DNA from: Anaerolineae bacterium
GTDB taxonomy: Bacteria; Chloroflexota; Anaerolineae; Aggregatilineales; Phototrophicaceae
Assembly: GCA_022826865.1 (NCBI GenBank)
Contig: JAJDUC010000073.1
Coordinates: forward strand, 1 to 32,029
Direction: 5' to 3'
Length of the DNA stretch: 32,029 bases
The stretch's first letter is position 1; each line of letters begins with the position of its first letter. Both the position numbers and the translations under genes were made by a program. The notes under the pieces are model-generated. The model made no database searches. It was given only the letters and a program-made list of their open reading frames with translations, and was not told the DNA's origin. Of this stretch, positions 22,186 to 30,996 are shown in pieces.

Positions 22186-24483
22186 ATGGAAATCAGATTG
22201 AAACTGGAGCGCGAAGGGGCGACCGCCGCTTCAAAGAATTTATGGCAGCGTTACGTCCGCGCAGAACGTCTGCTGGCGGCCAACGCCCTTGACTTGACCT
22301 CCGATCTGCTGATTCGCCCGCATTGGATCGGGGATTCCGGCCGCTTCTGGTATCGTTGGAAGTCGCTGACGGCTGTGGAATTCCTGCTCGTGGACGCGGC
22401 CAGCGGCGATCGCGCGCCCGCCTTCGACCACGATCGGCTGGCGGCGGCGCTGAGCCTGGCTACGGGAAGGCCCTGCAGCGCAGCGCGACTGCCCTTCACA
22501 GAGATCGAATTTGCAGAATCCGGCACCAGTATCGAATTTGATATCGATGGGGAAGAGCGCTGGTCATGCGATCTGGATTCTTATGCCTGCGCGCGCGTCG
22601 GGGATGTGGCGCAAACGCTGCGCGATGTTGTTCGCTCGCCCGATGGCCAATGGGAAGCCTTCAGCCGTGATTGCAACGTATGGCTTCGCTCGGTTGAGAC
22701 TGGCGAGGAACGGGCGATCACGACCGACGGCGTAGAAAAGAATGGTTATGGCGAAGAATTGCTCTCGCCTTTGACGACCGGCGGCATCGCTGATCCGCCA
22801 CCGCCTTGGCTGCGTTGGTCGCCCGATAGCGGCAAGCTGCTGTTCTGCCGCGTCGATCAGCGCGAGGCGCCGCAGTTTCACCTGGTGCAATCCGTGCCAA
22901 AAGACGGAGAGATTCGCCCAAAATTGCATTCATTCGCTTATCCCTTGCCGGGCGATGAAGTTCTGCCTCTGGCCTACCTGGTCTGCGCCGATTTGAGCGC
23001 GGGCGCGCTCACCACGGTTGATATCGATCCCATCGAGGTTCAGTATCATGGGCCGCCCGTTTATGGCAATGGCTTGTGGTGGTCAGCCGATTCCGAGACG
23101 ATATATTTTGTGCGCCAGGGACGCGGTTATTTTAGCATTGACTTAATCATCATTGACACGAAGACCGGGACTGCTCGCATTGCCATATCGGAGGAGAGCG
23201 GCACCGGCATAGATCCCTCGGTCTGGCGCGGCACATCGAACGTGCGCGTCTTCGCGGATGGATCGCGCGTGGTTTGGTATTCGCAGCGCGATGGCTGGGG
23301 GCAGCTCTATCTCTACGATGCTGAAAATAGCGTCTTAATTCGGCAGCTCACATCGGGCAGTTACGAAGTCAGCAATGTTGAGTACATCGACGAAGCCGCC
23401 GGAATGCTTTACTTCACGGCAATGGGGCGAGAAGCCGGTCGCGATCCCTACTATCACCATCTGTATCGCGTCAGCCTCGATGGCGGCGAGCCGGAATTGC
23501 TCACGCCCGAGGACGCCGCGCATACGATCAGCTTTGCGCCGGGCGGCGGCTGCTTCATCGACAACTGCTCGACCTTGGAACAACCGCCGCTGATCCTGCT
23601 GCGGAAGGCGGATGGGTCGATCATCTGCGAATTGGAGCGGGCGGACATCAGCGCCCTTGAAGCGACCGGCTGGAAAAAGCCGGAGCGCTTCAAAGCCAAA
23701 GCCCGCGACGGCAGCAGCGATGTCTACGGCGCGATCTTCCGCCCATCGGACCTCGATCCGGAAGCGCAGTACCCGGTGATTGACTACATCTATGGCGGTC
23801 CCCAGGCTATCCAGGCGCCGGCGGCATTTGCCGACGCGGCGCGCGAGCGCGAGAAGAACTTCTGGGAGGCGCAGTCACTCGCCGAGTTGGGATTTGTGGT
23901 GGTGATGATCGATGGCCTGGGTATGCCGGGCCGCTCCAAGGCGCAGCACGATCACAGTTATCGCAAGCTGCAGGACAATGGCTTGCCCGATCATATCACG
24001 GCGATACGGCAGCTTGCCGATCGCTATGGCTACCTCGATATCTCAAGCGTGGGCATCTTTGGTCACTCCGCCGGCGGTTACGCCTCCTGCCGGGCGATGT
24101 TCACCTATCCCGACTTCTTCAAAGTCGCCGTTTCGTCGGCCGGCAATCACGATCATCGCCTGGACAAGGCCACTTGGGTGGAGCGATATATGGGGCTGCC
24201 GGTTAGCGATCATTACGTCTTTTCCGCTAATCAAAACCATGCCGAGAACCTTCAGGGCAAACTGCTGCTGATCCACGGCGACATGGATGAGAATGTGCAT
24301 GTGGCATCGACGATGGTCGTCGTAGATGCGCTGATCAAAGCGAACAAGGATTTCGACCTGCTCATCATGCCGAATCAGCCGCATGGCTGCACCGCGCATC
24401 CCTACTTTGTGCGCCGCCGCTGGGATTATTTTGTTCGGCATCTCCTCGGCGTTGAACCGCCGAGCGGATACGAAATTGGGTGA
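22186..24483 (+). CDS. Prolyl dipeptidyl-peptidase-like S9 serine peptidase (S9B/DPP4-like)
   Basis: A 765-residue enzyme with an N-terminal beta-propeller domain of DPP4 type (about 100-490) and a C-terminal alpha/beta hydrolase domain. The catalytic triad can be read from the family pattern: Ser628 in GHSAGG (usually GWSYGG), Asp701 in HGDMDENVH and His733 in NQPHG. The Ser-motif Trp-to-His and Tyr-to-Ala changes are seen in S9 relatives. No signal peptide precedes it, so it should act in the cytoplasm, cutting dipeptides (often after Pro) from imported peptides. The ATG at 22186 has GAGGA upstream, and a TTG at 22171 is less likely. It overlaps nothing and runs to within four bases of the next open frame's start. 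Confidence 0.88.
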   Translation: MEIRLKLEREGATAASKNLWQRYVRAERLLAANALDLTSDLLIRPHWIGDSGRFWYRWKSLTAVEFLLVDAASGDRAPAFDHDRLAAALSLATGRPCSAARLPFTEIEFAESGTSIEFDIDGEERWSCDLDSYACARVGDVAQTLRDVVRSPDGQWEAFSRDCNVWLRSVETGEERAITTDGVEKNGYGEELLSPLTTGGIADPPPPWLRWSPDSGKLLFCRVDQREAPQFHLVQSVPKDGEIRPKLHSFAYPLPGDEVLPLAYLVCADLSAGALTTVDIDPIEVQYHGPPVYGNGLWWSADSETIYFVRQGRGYFSIDLIIIDTKTGTARIAISEESGTGIDPSVWRGTSNVRVFADGSRVVWYSQRDGWGQLYLYDAENSVLIRQLTSGSYEVSNVEYIDEAAGMLYFTAMGREAGRDPYYHHLYRVSLDGGEPELLTPEDAAHTISFAPGGGCFIDNCSTLEQPPLILLRKADGSIICELERADISALEATGWKKPERFKAKARDGSSDVYGAIFRPSDLDPEAQYPVIDYIYGGPQAIQAPAAFADAAREREKNFWEAQSLAELGFVVVMIDGLGMPGRSKAQHDHSYRKLQDNGLPDHITAIRQLADRYGYLDISSVGIFGHSAGGYASCRAMFTYPDFFKVAVSSAGNHDHRLDKATWVERYMGLPVSDHYVFSANQNHAENLQGKLLLIHGDMDENVHVASTMVVVDALIKANKDFDLLIMPNQPHGCTAHPYFVRRRWDYFVRHLLGVEPPSGYEIG

Positions 24484-24548
24484 AGGCTCTTTCCGCGCGG
24501 CTATTGCTCGCGCAGATTTCGCGAATCTGTGACCGGATGGGGACAAAT

Positions 24549-26627
24549 ATGTTTGGAAAACTGAATTATCCCGAAACGCCCAGAGGCGATGTGGTCGAAG
24601 ATTTTTTTGGAAGTCCCGTTGCCGACCCCTATCGCTGGCTGGAAGATGCCGAGCGCCCCGACGTGCTGGCATGGACACAGCGTCAGCACGAGTTGGCGCT
24701 GGACCTGCTGAACGGCCTGGAAGGTCGCGCGACCTTCGAGCGCCGCCTGCGCGAAGTCTGGGATTATCCCAAATATGAAGTGCCGCGCAGACGCGGCGAC
24801 CGCCTGTTTTATATGCGGAATGATGGCTTGCGGCAGCAGCCAATCCTCTATGTGCAAGAGGGCGACGAGCCGGAGCGGGTCTTAATCGATCCTAATGGAT
24901 TCAGTGATGATGGCACGGTGGCGGTCTTCGAATGGCAGCCGACGAGCGACGGGCGGCTGGTGATGTATGCCGTGTCGGACGGTGGGCTGGACTGGGTGGA
25001 GTTCCACATCCGTGATGTGGACAGCGGCGAAGATCTGGATGACCGGCTGGAGAAACTCAAGTTTTCTACGGCAGCCTGGCGCAAGGATGCTTCCGGTTTC
25101 TATTACAGCCGCTATGCCGATGGCGCTCCGGACGAAGGCCCCGACAATCCCGAAGTGTCGCATCAGGTCTATTTTCACAAGCTTGGCACAGATCAATCCG
25201 AAGATAAGCTGATCTTTGACGATCCCGAGCGCAAAGGCGTGACATATAAGGCGTCGGTCAGCTCGGATGATCGTTTTCTCCTGCTGACGATCGACTGGGA
25301 ATCGCGGATTGCCAATCGCTTGTTCTACAAACCGATAGATAGCGAGGGCGAATTCCTGCGCTTGTTCAATGATTTGGACGCGGAGTATCGCTTTGTCGGC
25401 AATGAGGGCGATATCTTTTACATCCTGACGACGAATGGCGCCCTCAATTGGCGCGTGGTCGCCGTGGACATCAACAATCCGGCGCGCGAAAACTGGCGCG
25501 AGGTCGTGCCTGAAAGCGAAGAAGCCATCGCCGGCGTATCCATCGTCAATCAGCAGTTTGTGGTGACGGCCATGCGCCTTTGCCGGCATATCATCAAGAT
25601 CTACAACAAAGACGGCTCGCTCGATCGCGAGTGGCTGCCGCCGGGAATGGGCGCTGTCGACCAGCGCGAACACGCCGGCGCCCATGCCGGGGCGAATGAC
25701 GACCGGATGTTCATCGCCTGGACTTCGTTTTTGCAGCCGGCGCAGATCTTGCAATACGACTTCAAGACCGGCGAGGCGCAGCCGATTTTCGAAGTGGCGC
25801 CGCCCGGGCTCGATCCCGACCAATACGAAACGAGACAGGCATTTTGCCCGTCTCAAGATGGCACGAAGGTCCCCATTTTCATCACCTGCAAAAGAGGACT
25901 GGAACTCAATGGCGACAATCCCGCCATCATGTACGCCTACGGCGGTTACCACTTCAGCCAAACGCCGAGCTACCACAGTTGGCTGCCGGTCTGGTTGGAG
26001 AACGGGGGCATCTTTGTCAATGCCAATATCCGTGGCGGGGGCGAATACGGCGACGCTTGGCATCGGGCCGGTATGTTCGCCGGCCGACAGAATACCTACG
26101 ACGACATTCATGCGGCGGCGGAATGGCTCATTGAAAATGGCTATACCTCGAACAGGAAGCTGGCGATTGAAGGCCGGAGCAACGGCGGACTTCTGGTGGC
26201 GGTCTGCATGCTGCAGCGGCCGGATTTATACGGCGCGATTCTCTGTCATGTGCCGACGATCGATATGCTGCGTTTCAAATACTTCACCTCAGGTCGTCAC
26301 TGGACCAACGAATATGGCGATGCCGAAAGCAGCAAGGAGCACTTCGACTTCTTGACCGCCTACGGGCCGCTGCACAATATCAAAGCCGGGCAGGAATACC
26401 CGCCGATTCTGATTCTCACGGCCGATCATGATGATCGAGTCGTGCCGATGCACTCCAAGAAGCTCGCCGCCGCCCTGCAACATGCGGACGAAACTGACAA
26501 TGTGATTCTGCTGCGTGTTCTGACCAGAGCCGGCCACGCCCTGGGCAAAGCGACTTCGAAGTGGATCGAAGAGCAGGTGGATATCTTCGCCTTTCTCAAC
26601 CGCATATTTGATATGGGCGTGGATTGA
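24549..26627 (+). CDS. Prolyl oligopeptidase (S9A)
   Basis: 692 residues from the ATG at 24549 (GGGGA upstream). An in-frame GTG at 24480 overlapping the preceding stop would add 23 residues lacking family similarity. The N-terminus YPETPRGDVVEDFFGSPVADPYRWLED matches prolyl oligopeptidase. A seven-blade propeller (about 50-400) follows, then the catalytic domain with Ser544 in EGRSNGGLLV, Asp in ADHDDRVVP (near 628) and His663 in TRAGHALG. It cuts short proline-containing peptides after Pro in the cytoplasm; no signal peptide is seen. It is adjacent to the DPP-like gene and the peptide importer, with 65 bases after the previous stop, and likely shares their transcript. Confidence 0.93.
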   Translation: MFGKLNYPETPRGDVVEDFFGSPVADPYRWLEDAERPDVLAWTQRQHELALDLLNGLEGRATFERRLREVWDYPKYEVPRRRGDRLFYMRNDGLRQQPILYVQEGDEPERVLIDPNGFSDDGTVAVFEWQPTSDGRLVMYAVSDGGLDWVEFHIRDVDSGEDLDDRLEKLKFSTAAWRKDASGFYYSRYADGAPDEGPDNPEVSHQVYFHKLGTDQSEDKLIFDDPERKGVTYKASVSSDDRFLLLTIDWESRIANRLFYKPIDSEGEFLRLFNDLDAEYRFVGNEGDIFYILTTNGALNWRVVAVDINNPARENWREVVPESEEAIAGVSIVNQQFVVTAMRLCRHIIKIYNKDGSLDREWLPPGMGAVDQREHAGAHAGANDDRMFIAWTSFLQPAQILQYDFKTGEAQPIFEVAPPGLDPDQYETRQAFCPSQDGTKVPIFITCKRGLELNGDNPAIMYAYGGYHFSQTPSYHSWLPVWLENGGIFVNANIRGGGEYGDAWHRAGMFAGRQNTYDDIHAAAEWLIENGYTSNRKLAIEGRSNGGLLVAVCMLQRPDLYGAILCHVPTIDMLRFKYFTSGRHWTNEYGDAESSKEHFDFLTAYGPLHNIKAGQEYPPILILTADHDDRVVPMHSKKLAAALQHADETDNVILLRVLTRAGHALGKATSKWIEEQVDIFAFLNRIFDMGVD

Positions 26628-26654
26628 ATGCGCGGAGGCCCCGAGAAAATCAGG

Positions 26655-27425
26655 TCAGTTACCGTTTCGCCACTGCCAATACTTGTGTAGATTAGTGTAC
26701 GGTACGCTAGAGTCAATCGCGCGTGCCATATCCCTCGAAAGATAATTCATCCAGTAGTGATCGAAAACTTGCTCGCCTTCAGAGGCAAACGAACCGTTGC
26801 CCTTAACAAGATCGTCGATTTGCTTGATTGAGCCAATGTTTTTTGTGTTACCGCTTCCGGTCTTGTCCGATGCTATCCGCCACTTTTCTTGCAATAGAAA
26901 CGTAAAGTCTTGCGCAACAGACCTTATATTTTGCAAGTCTTTGAGCTTGAATATCTCTCTTTCATCAATATCTGCTGAATTGCGAGAATATATTATGCCC
27001 AACACATAATGGTTGCTGTATTCGCCGTATGGAAACGTCGTATTTTTCTTCTTTTCTCGATCTCTAAAGTATCCTGTGTAGGCACCGAGCGTAAAACCGT
27101 TGACACGCGTCGCGCTTGTTCGATAGGTTGACTTTAAGTCAAAAGCTGTCTTGATACCGTTTGGCGCGACAAAAGAAATGTCAGGATAGTGATTCTGATG
27201 TTCAGCCAAGTGAAGCGTATAGGAATTTCTTCGGGCAAAGTCTGTAATTACGGGAAAAAGCATAAGTTCAATGAGCTTTGAAATGACCTTCGTATCAGCA
27301 GATATTGTATAGATATTTTGATAGGTATCGATAAATCCCTTAACGACCCAATCCCCAATATCGTTTGCAAGAGCCGACTTAAACTTTGGCAGATATTCCC
27401 GCATCTGACGTTCGAAATCCGACAT
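26655..27425 (-). CDS. Type II restriction endonuclease, EcoRV-like
   Basis: A 256-residue protein resembling R.EcoRV (245 residues) along most of its length. The SADTKVISKLIEL block with Glu53 (EcoRV Glu45) is present. HQNHYPD carries Asp82 and FDLK carries Asp96 and Lys98, matching the PD...DxK catalytic residues Asp74, Asp90 and Lys92. FTLGAYTGYF is the family strand. TGSGNTKNIGSI at 189-200 corresponds to EcoRV's recognition loop (GSGNTTNIGSI), with only Thr187 changed to Lys, so GATATC specificity is likely. It cuts unmodified DNA in the cytoplasm as a dimer. The ATG lies three bases after the methyltransferase stop with no Shine-Dalgarno, suggesting coupled translation. AT-rich composition unlike the neighbours points to transfer. 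Confidence 0.9.
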   Translation of the reverse strand: MSDFERQMREYLPKFKSALANDIGDWVVKGFIDTYQNIYTISADTKVISKLIELMLFPVITDFARRNSYTLHLAEHQNHYPDISFVAPNGIKTAFDLKSTYRTSATRVNGFTLGAYTGYFRDREKKKNTTFPYGEYSNHYVLGIIYSRNSADIDEREIFKLKDLQNIRSVAQDFTFLLQEKWRIASDKTGSGNTKNIGSIKQIDDLVKGNGSFASEGEQVFDHYWMNYLSRDMARAIDSSVPYTNLHKYWQWRNGN

Positions 27426-27428
27426 CGG

Positions 27429-28487
27429 CTACTGACCTATCAATAGGATTTCATTCGAAGTCTTGTTCTTTGACAGCGCATACCGGTAGTTGCGAAACCT
27501 CTCAACTCGTACATCAGATTTGAATCGCGCGAGGAGTCTTATCAATTCTGACTCGGAGGGGATTCCATCACTCCTGTACGATACAACGATAATACTGTCC
27601 GCGTGCCTTTCAAACACTCTCTCAAATGCCCGGTAAATCCGACGTTTGTCTATCCAATCATTTGGTATTCGGATAAGCCGCCGATGCTTTGATGTCATAT
27701 CAATCATTTCCGACCATCGGTCATAGTTGGCTAGACCTTCCAGGAAGTGATAGAAGTCTCGAAAATCTACACCGACGCCCTTTCCTGATATGTACGGCGG
27801 ATCGAAATACACCAGGTCATATTTGCCCTCAGTACAATACACGTCCACATTTTTGGCTAGGCACGTTTTTCCACTGGAAAATACGGCCTGATTCGCTTCC
27901 ATCGCAAAGTGTCGGAACCACGATTCGAAGGGGCGATCCCAACTTGTTTTGTTACCAAAGGAACGTTCTACGTCGGCAGTACGGACATACAGATTCTTTC
28001 TGTGAAAGAGATTGTAAGGCCTCTTTATGATGCAGGATTGGGCTAGGGCGAAAAACGCAAGCGCTTTCTTATACTTATTTTCAAGTCTATGGATGTTTGT
28101 GATCAACTTGTCGAGCCACCTGTTTTCCTCTTCCAGAAAGTAGATGTCCGCAAATGTATTGGCAATGAGCGTTGGATAAGACTCATCATACGAGTTGAGA
28201 AGCCATTCAACGTCGTTTTCCTGCAACAGGACATCTGAATTCTCAATAAGGGCTTGTCCAAACCAATAATTGAATTTGAGAGAATCGTTATAAGTTACCT
28301 GCTTGAATTCTCGCTTGAGACGATGCGAGATTGTTCCCGTACCACCGAAGGCGTCGAGACAGGTTTCGAATTCCAGATTTGAGATTTTTTCCCAAATCCA
28401 ATTGGTGAGTTTAGCCTTGCTTCCCTGATACCTGGTTTTCGGGAATTTGATTTGTACTTGAGGGAATAAAGACAGTTGGTCAGCCAT
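27429..28487 (-). CDS. D12-class DNA adenine-N6 methyltransferase of the EcoRV-like system
   Basis: A 352-residue amino-methyltransferase of the alpha (D12) class. Motif X reads RYQGSKAKL at 19-27 (Dam has KWAGGK), motif I FGGTG at 47-51 (AdoMet binding) and motif IV DPPY at 229-232 (adenine binding). The middle, with NRWLDKLITNIHRL, and the region after DPPY are the usual target-recognition stretch. It methylates the host's own sites to protect them from the endonuclease encoded three bases downstream. The target is presumably the same GATATC. Its own promoter with an extended -10 sits at 28523-28531. There is no strong Shine-Dalgarno before the ATG. No control (C) protein gene is present. 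Confidence 0.9.
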   Translation of the reverse strand: MADQLSLFPQVQIKFPKTRYQGSKAKLTNWIWEKISNLEFETCLDAFGGTGTISHRLKREFKQVTYNDSLKFNYWFGQALIENSDVLLQENDVEWLLNSYDESYPTLIANTFADIYFLEEENRWLDKLITNIHRLENKYKKALAFFALAQSCIIKRPYNLFHRKNLYVRTADVERSFGNKTSWDRPFESWFRHFAMEANQAVFSSGKTCLAKNVDVYCTEGKYDLVYFDPPYISGKGVGVDFRDFYHFLEGLANYDRWSEMIDMTSKHRRLIRIPNDWIDKRRIYRAFERVFERHADSIIVVSYRSDGIPSESELIRLLARFKSDVRVERFRNYRYALSKNKTSNEILLIGQ

Positions 28488-28522
28488 GGGTTACGTCGTC
28501 CGCTCTGTACGACTGCAAATGA

Positions 28523-28531
28523 ATTATAGCA
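28523..28531 (-). promoter_or_regulatory. Extended -10 promoter of the restriction-modification genes
   Basis: Minus-strand TGCTATAAT is a perfect extended -10, the same nonamer as at the DinB gene. No -35 match is seen at 17 bases. A start near 28516 would give a leader of about 28 bases before the methyltransferase ATG. Methyltransferase and endonuclease would be made from one message. Confidence 0.6.
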
Positions 28532-28576
28532 AGAAGGTGCAATATGGCGCATTCGCAGATGGATGCGGGATTGTGC

Positions 28577-28928
28577 GGTAGTGTATCGAAGTCGGTTGAA
28601 ATTCCAATGAGCCAAAATCAACTTCACCACAAAGGCACAAAGGACACAAGTAACATCAGGAAAGTAATGCAACAATCTGAAGAACGGTGTAGGGGCGATT
28701 GGCCCGCAGTGTCTACGCGCGGCTGTGAATCGCCCGCCGACAAAGGCGCGAATTTTCGGGCGACACACAGTATCGCCCCTACATATCGACCGTATGCTGA
28801 ATTTCGCATGCTAACTTGATTCTACTGAGAAAAGGGCATATTTCGTACACGATTCTCGACGCTCTCGTTTTTCTCGGTGTACTCGGTGGCAAAGTTTTTT
28901 CTGTTTCAACCGAAAAGGATACACTACC
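28577..28928 (+). repeat. MITE-like element, long form, copy 3
   Basis: 352 bases. The left end is GGTAGTGTATC-GAAG-TCGGTTGAAA and the right end, read inward, is GGTAGTGTATC-CTTT-TCGGTTGAAA. These are the best-matched terminal repeats of the four copies. Inside, a stretch with CACCACAAAGGCACAAAGG leads to a GTAGGGGCGA...TCGCCCCTAC core with hairpins, then a segment with no hairpin. It lies between the restriction-modification promoter and the dioxygenase promoter. Small open frames inside it have no protein-like features. Confidence 0.85.
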
Positions 28929-28942
28929 GATTCTGCAGGCAT

Positions 28943-28971
28943 TTGACAGGGCGGGGCGAACCTGCCATACT
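28943..28971 (+). promoter_or_regulatory. Sigma-70-type promoter of the dioxygenase gene
   Basis: TTGACA (28943-28948) and CATACT (28966-28971) are exactly 17 bases apart. Transcription would start near 28978, leaving a leader of about 26 bases that contains AAGGA. The promoter lies 14 bases outside the right end of the MITE copy. Confidence 0.6.
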
Positions 28972-29003
28972 TTGCGCCAATTTCACATGAAGGAACCTGG
29001 ATT

Positions 29004-29861
29004 ATGCTAACTGCTAAAGAGATCGCCTTTTATCACGAAAACGGCTATATCGTGGTCGAGAATGTGCTCAGCGATGAGGAATTGGCAGCGCTGCGCCGCG
29101 TCACTGACGAATTTGTCGAGCGCTCGCGGACGGTCAGCCAGCATACGGATGTCTTTGACCTGGAGCGGAATCACAGCCCGGAGCGGCCGCGCCTGCGCCG
29201 CATCAAGAACCCCAATCTGCATCACGAGGTCTATAATCGGACGCTGCGGCATGATGGCATACTGGATATTGTCGAGCAGTTGATCGGTCCCGGCCTGCGC
29301 TTCAACACCACAAAGCTGAATATGAAAGAGCCGGATCACGGCAGCGCGGTGGAATGGCACCAGGACTGGGCTTTCTATCCGCATACCAACGACGACATTC
29401 TGGCGGTCGGCGTCGCGATTGACGACATGACCGAAGAAAACGGCTGCATGCTGATGGCGCCGGGCTCGCACAAGGGCGAGCTGCACAGCCATCACGAGAA
29501 CGGCGTCTTCGTCGGCGCGGTCAGCGAGCCCGGTTTCGAACCCGGAGACACGGCGAAATGCCAGGTCAAAGCCGGCGGCATCTCGATTCATCATGCCCGC
29601 ACCCTGCACGCCTCGACGCCGAATCACTCGACCAATCCGCGGCGACTGCTTCTCTTTGAATACTGCTCGCTCGATTCCTGGCCCTTGTTGAACGGGCCCA
29701 CGTTTGAAGAATTCTCCGCCTCGGTCATCCGTGGCGAGCCAAGCGTAAGGCCGCGCGCGGAGGCCGTGCCGGTGATCATCCCGCTGCCAAAGCCGGATAA
29801 AGCCGGTTCTATTTTTGAAATTCAAGAGTCCCTGAAACGCAAGGAGATGGCGCAGCAATAG
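29004..29861 (+). CDS. Phytanoyl-CoA dioxygenase (PhyH)-family Fe(II)/2-oxoglutarate oxygenase
   Basis: A 285-residue member of the PhyH family. The iron-binding facial triad reads His119 and Asp121 in WHQDW and His202 in ARTLHAS. Arg213 or Arg214 in STNPRRLLL is the likely 2-oxoglutarate ligand. The N-terminus FYHENGYIVVENVLSDEEL is typical of the family. It hydroxylates an unknown small substrate in the cytoplasm using O2 and 2-oxoglutarate. Bacterial members are abundant and mostly uncharacterised. AAGGA lies before the ATG. A clear promoter (28943-28971) stands upstream, and the VOC genes downstream have their own promoter, so they need not share a pathway. Confidence 0.9.
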   Translation: MLTAKEIAFYHENGYIVVENVLSDEELAALRRVTDEFVERSRTVSQHTDVFDLERNHSPERPRLRRIKNPNLHHEVYNRTLRHDGILDIVEQLIGPGLRFNTTKLNMKEPDHGSAVEWHQDWAFYPHTNDDILAVGVAIDDMTEENGCMLMAPGSHKGELHSHHENGVFVGAVSEPGFEPGDTAKCQVKAGGISIHHARTLHASTPNHSTNPRRLLLFEYCSLDSWPLLNGPTFEEFSASVIRGEPSVRPRAEAVPVIIPLPKPDKAGSIFEIQESLKRKEMAQQ

Positions 29862-29987
29862 CCGCGCCGCATCTCCAGGGGCATCCTGAAGCGCCCTGCT
29901 CAAGACCTTTCTTCCGCGCCCGCCGCCGCAGCGCCAGCCTTTGCGCCCATACATACGGCCTTTGCGGTTGGCGGGGCGCAATCTGTA

Positions 29988-30016
29988 TTGACAGCGCCTT
30001 GAAAGCGCCCTAGGAT
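29988..30016 (+). promoter_or_regulatory. Strong sigma-70-type promoter of the first VOC gene
   Basis: A perfect TTGACA (29988-29993) and TAGGAT (30011-30016) are 17 bases apart. A start near 30023 gives a leader of about 28 bases with GGGAGA near the ATG. The spacer contains a direct repeat AGCGCC...AGCGCC that could be an activator or repressor site. Confidence 0.65.
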
Positions 30017-30051
30017 AAACGCCCTGAACAAACATTCTAGGGAGACATTCA

Positions 30052-30843
30052 ATGTACAACGTAACCAGGTACCCGCCGGGTACATTCTCCTGGGCGGATA
30101 ATTCCTCCACCGATGCGGAAGCGGCGAAAGGTTTCTACTTGGACTTGTTCGGCTGGGGCAAGATCGAAGAACCCATCGGCGAAGGCATGACCTATACCAT
30201 GTTTCAGAACCGGGGCCGACATGTAGCCGGTTTCGCGGCAATGATGCCCGATATGCAAGCGCAAGGCATCCCGTCCCATTGGACCAACTACGTATCGGTT
30301 GATGATGTCGATGCGATGGTGGATGTCGTCACGGCTAACGGCGGCGCCGTTGTCTTCGGCCCTATGGACGTCTTCGAGAGCGGACGCATGATTCAGATCA
30401 TCGACCCGACAGGCGCCCAGCTGGGCTTGTGGCAGCCGAAAAACCACATCGGCGCCGGCATCGTCAACACCGTCGGCGCTATGTGCTGGAATGAACTGCT
30501 CACCAAAGACACGGAAGCGGCCAAAGCCTTTTATTCGGCCCTTTTTGGCTGGGAATACATCGTTGGCGTAAACGGCTACATCATGATTCAGAATGGCGGG
30601 CGCAACAATGGCGCGATGATGCAGATGGACGAGAGCTTCGGCGAGATGCCCTCGGTTTGGCAGCCCTACTTCACGGTCGCCGATATCGACGCCTCAATCG
30701 CGAAAGCCGGGGAATTGGGCGCGACGATCATCATTCCCAAGACGGAAGCGCCAGGCGCCGGGCATTTTGCCTACATGTCGGACCCGGCCGGCGCGCACTT
30801 CTACATTATCCAACTGATCCAGGCCGAGCCCTGGGAAGAATAA
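30052..30843 (+). CDS. Double-VOC domain protein (glyoxalase/bleomycin-resistance family), copy 1
   Basis: A 263-residue protein of two vicinal-oxygen-chelate domains, about 7-130 and 138-260. Each starts with a short strand followed by a helix (TDAEAAKGFYLDLFGW; TKDTEAAKAFYSALFGW). Each ends with a DPTGAQLGLW or DPAGAHFYIIQ strand. The family binds metals and includes glyoxalases, dioxygenases and drug-binding proteins; two-domain bacterial forms like this are mostly of unknown function. The ATG follows GGGAGA, and a perfect -35 with a good -10 lies upstream, so expression may be strong. A close paralogue follows 153 bases downstream. Confidence 0.85.
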   Translation: MYNVTRYPPGTFSWADNSSTDAEAAKGFYLDLFGWGKIEEPIGEGMTYTMFQNRGRHVAGFAAMMPDMQAQGIPSHWTNYVSVDDVDAMVDVVTANGGAVVFGPMDVFESGRMIQIIDPTGAQLGLWQPKNHIGAGIVNTVGAMCWNELLTKDTEAAKAFYSALFGWEYIVGVNGYIMIQNGGRNNGAMMQMDESFGEMPSVWQPYFTVADIDASIAKAGELGATIIIPKTEAPGAGHFAYMSDPAGAHFYIIQLIQAEPWEE

Positions 30844-30996
30844 GTCGCCCGAGCGACATGGCATTGGCGCGCCGAAACAAACGTCGATCGCGTAAGGCGA
30901 GCAGGCGGCCAGTGTATACGGTCAGTGTCTACGCGACCTGCGCGACTCGGTGGCTCGCCCTCAGCCTCAGGCCTACAAATGCACAGGAGACAACAA

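Noticed and set aside
26628..26654. Terminator between prolyl oligopeptidase and the endonuclease genes
   Set aside because: The 27-base convergent gap has no stem of useful length or T-run on either strand.
28577..28928. Insertion sequence encoding its own transposase
   Set aside because: Only short frames lie between the terminal repeats, none with transposase motifs; the element is non-autonomous.
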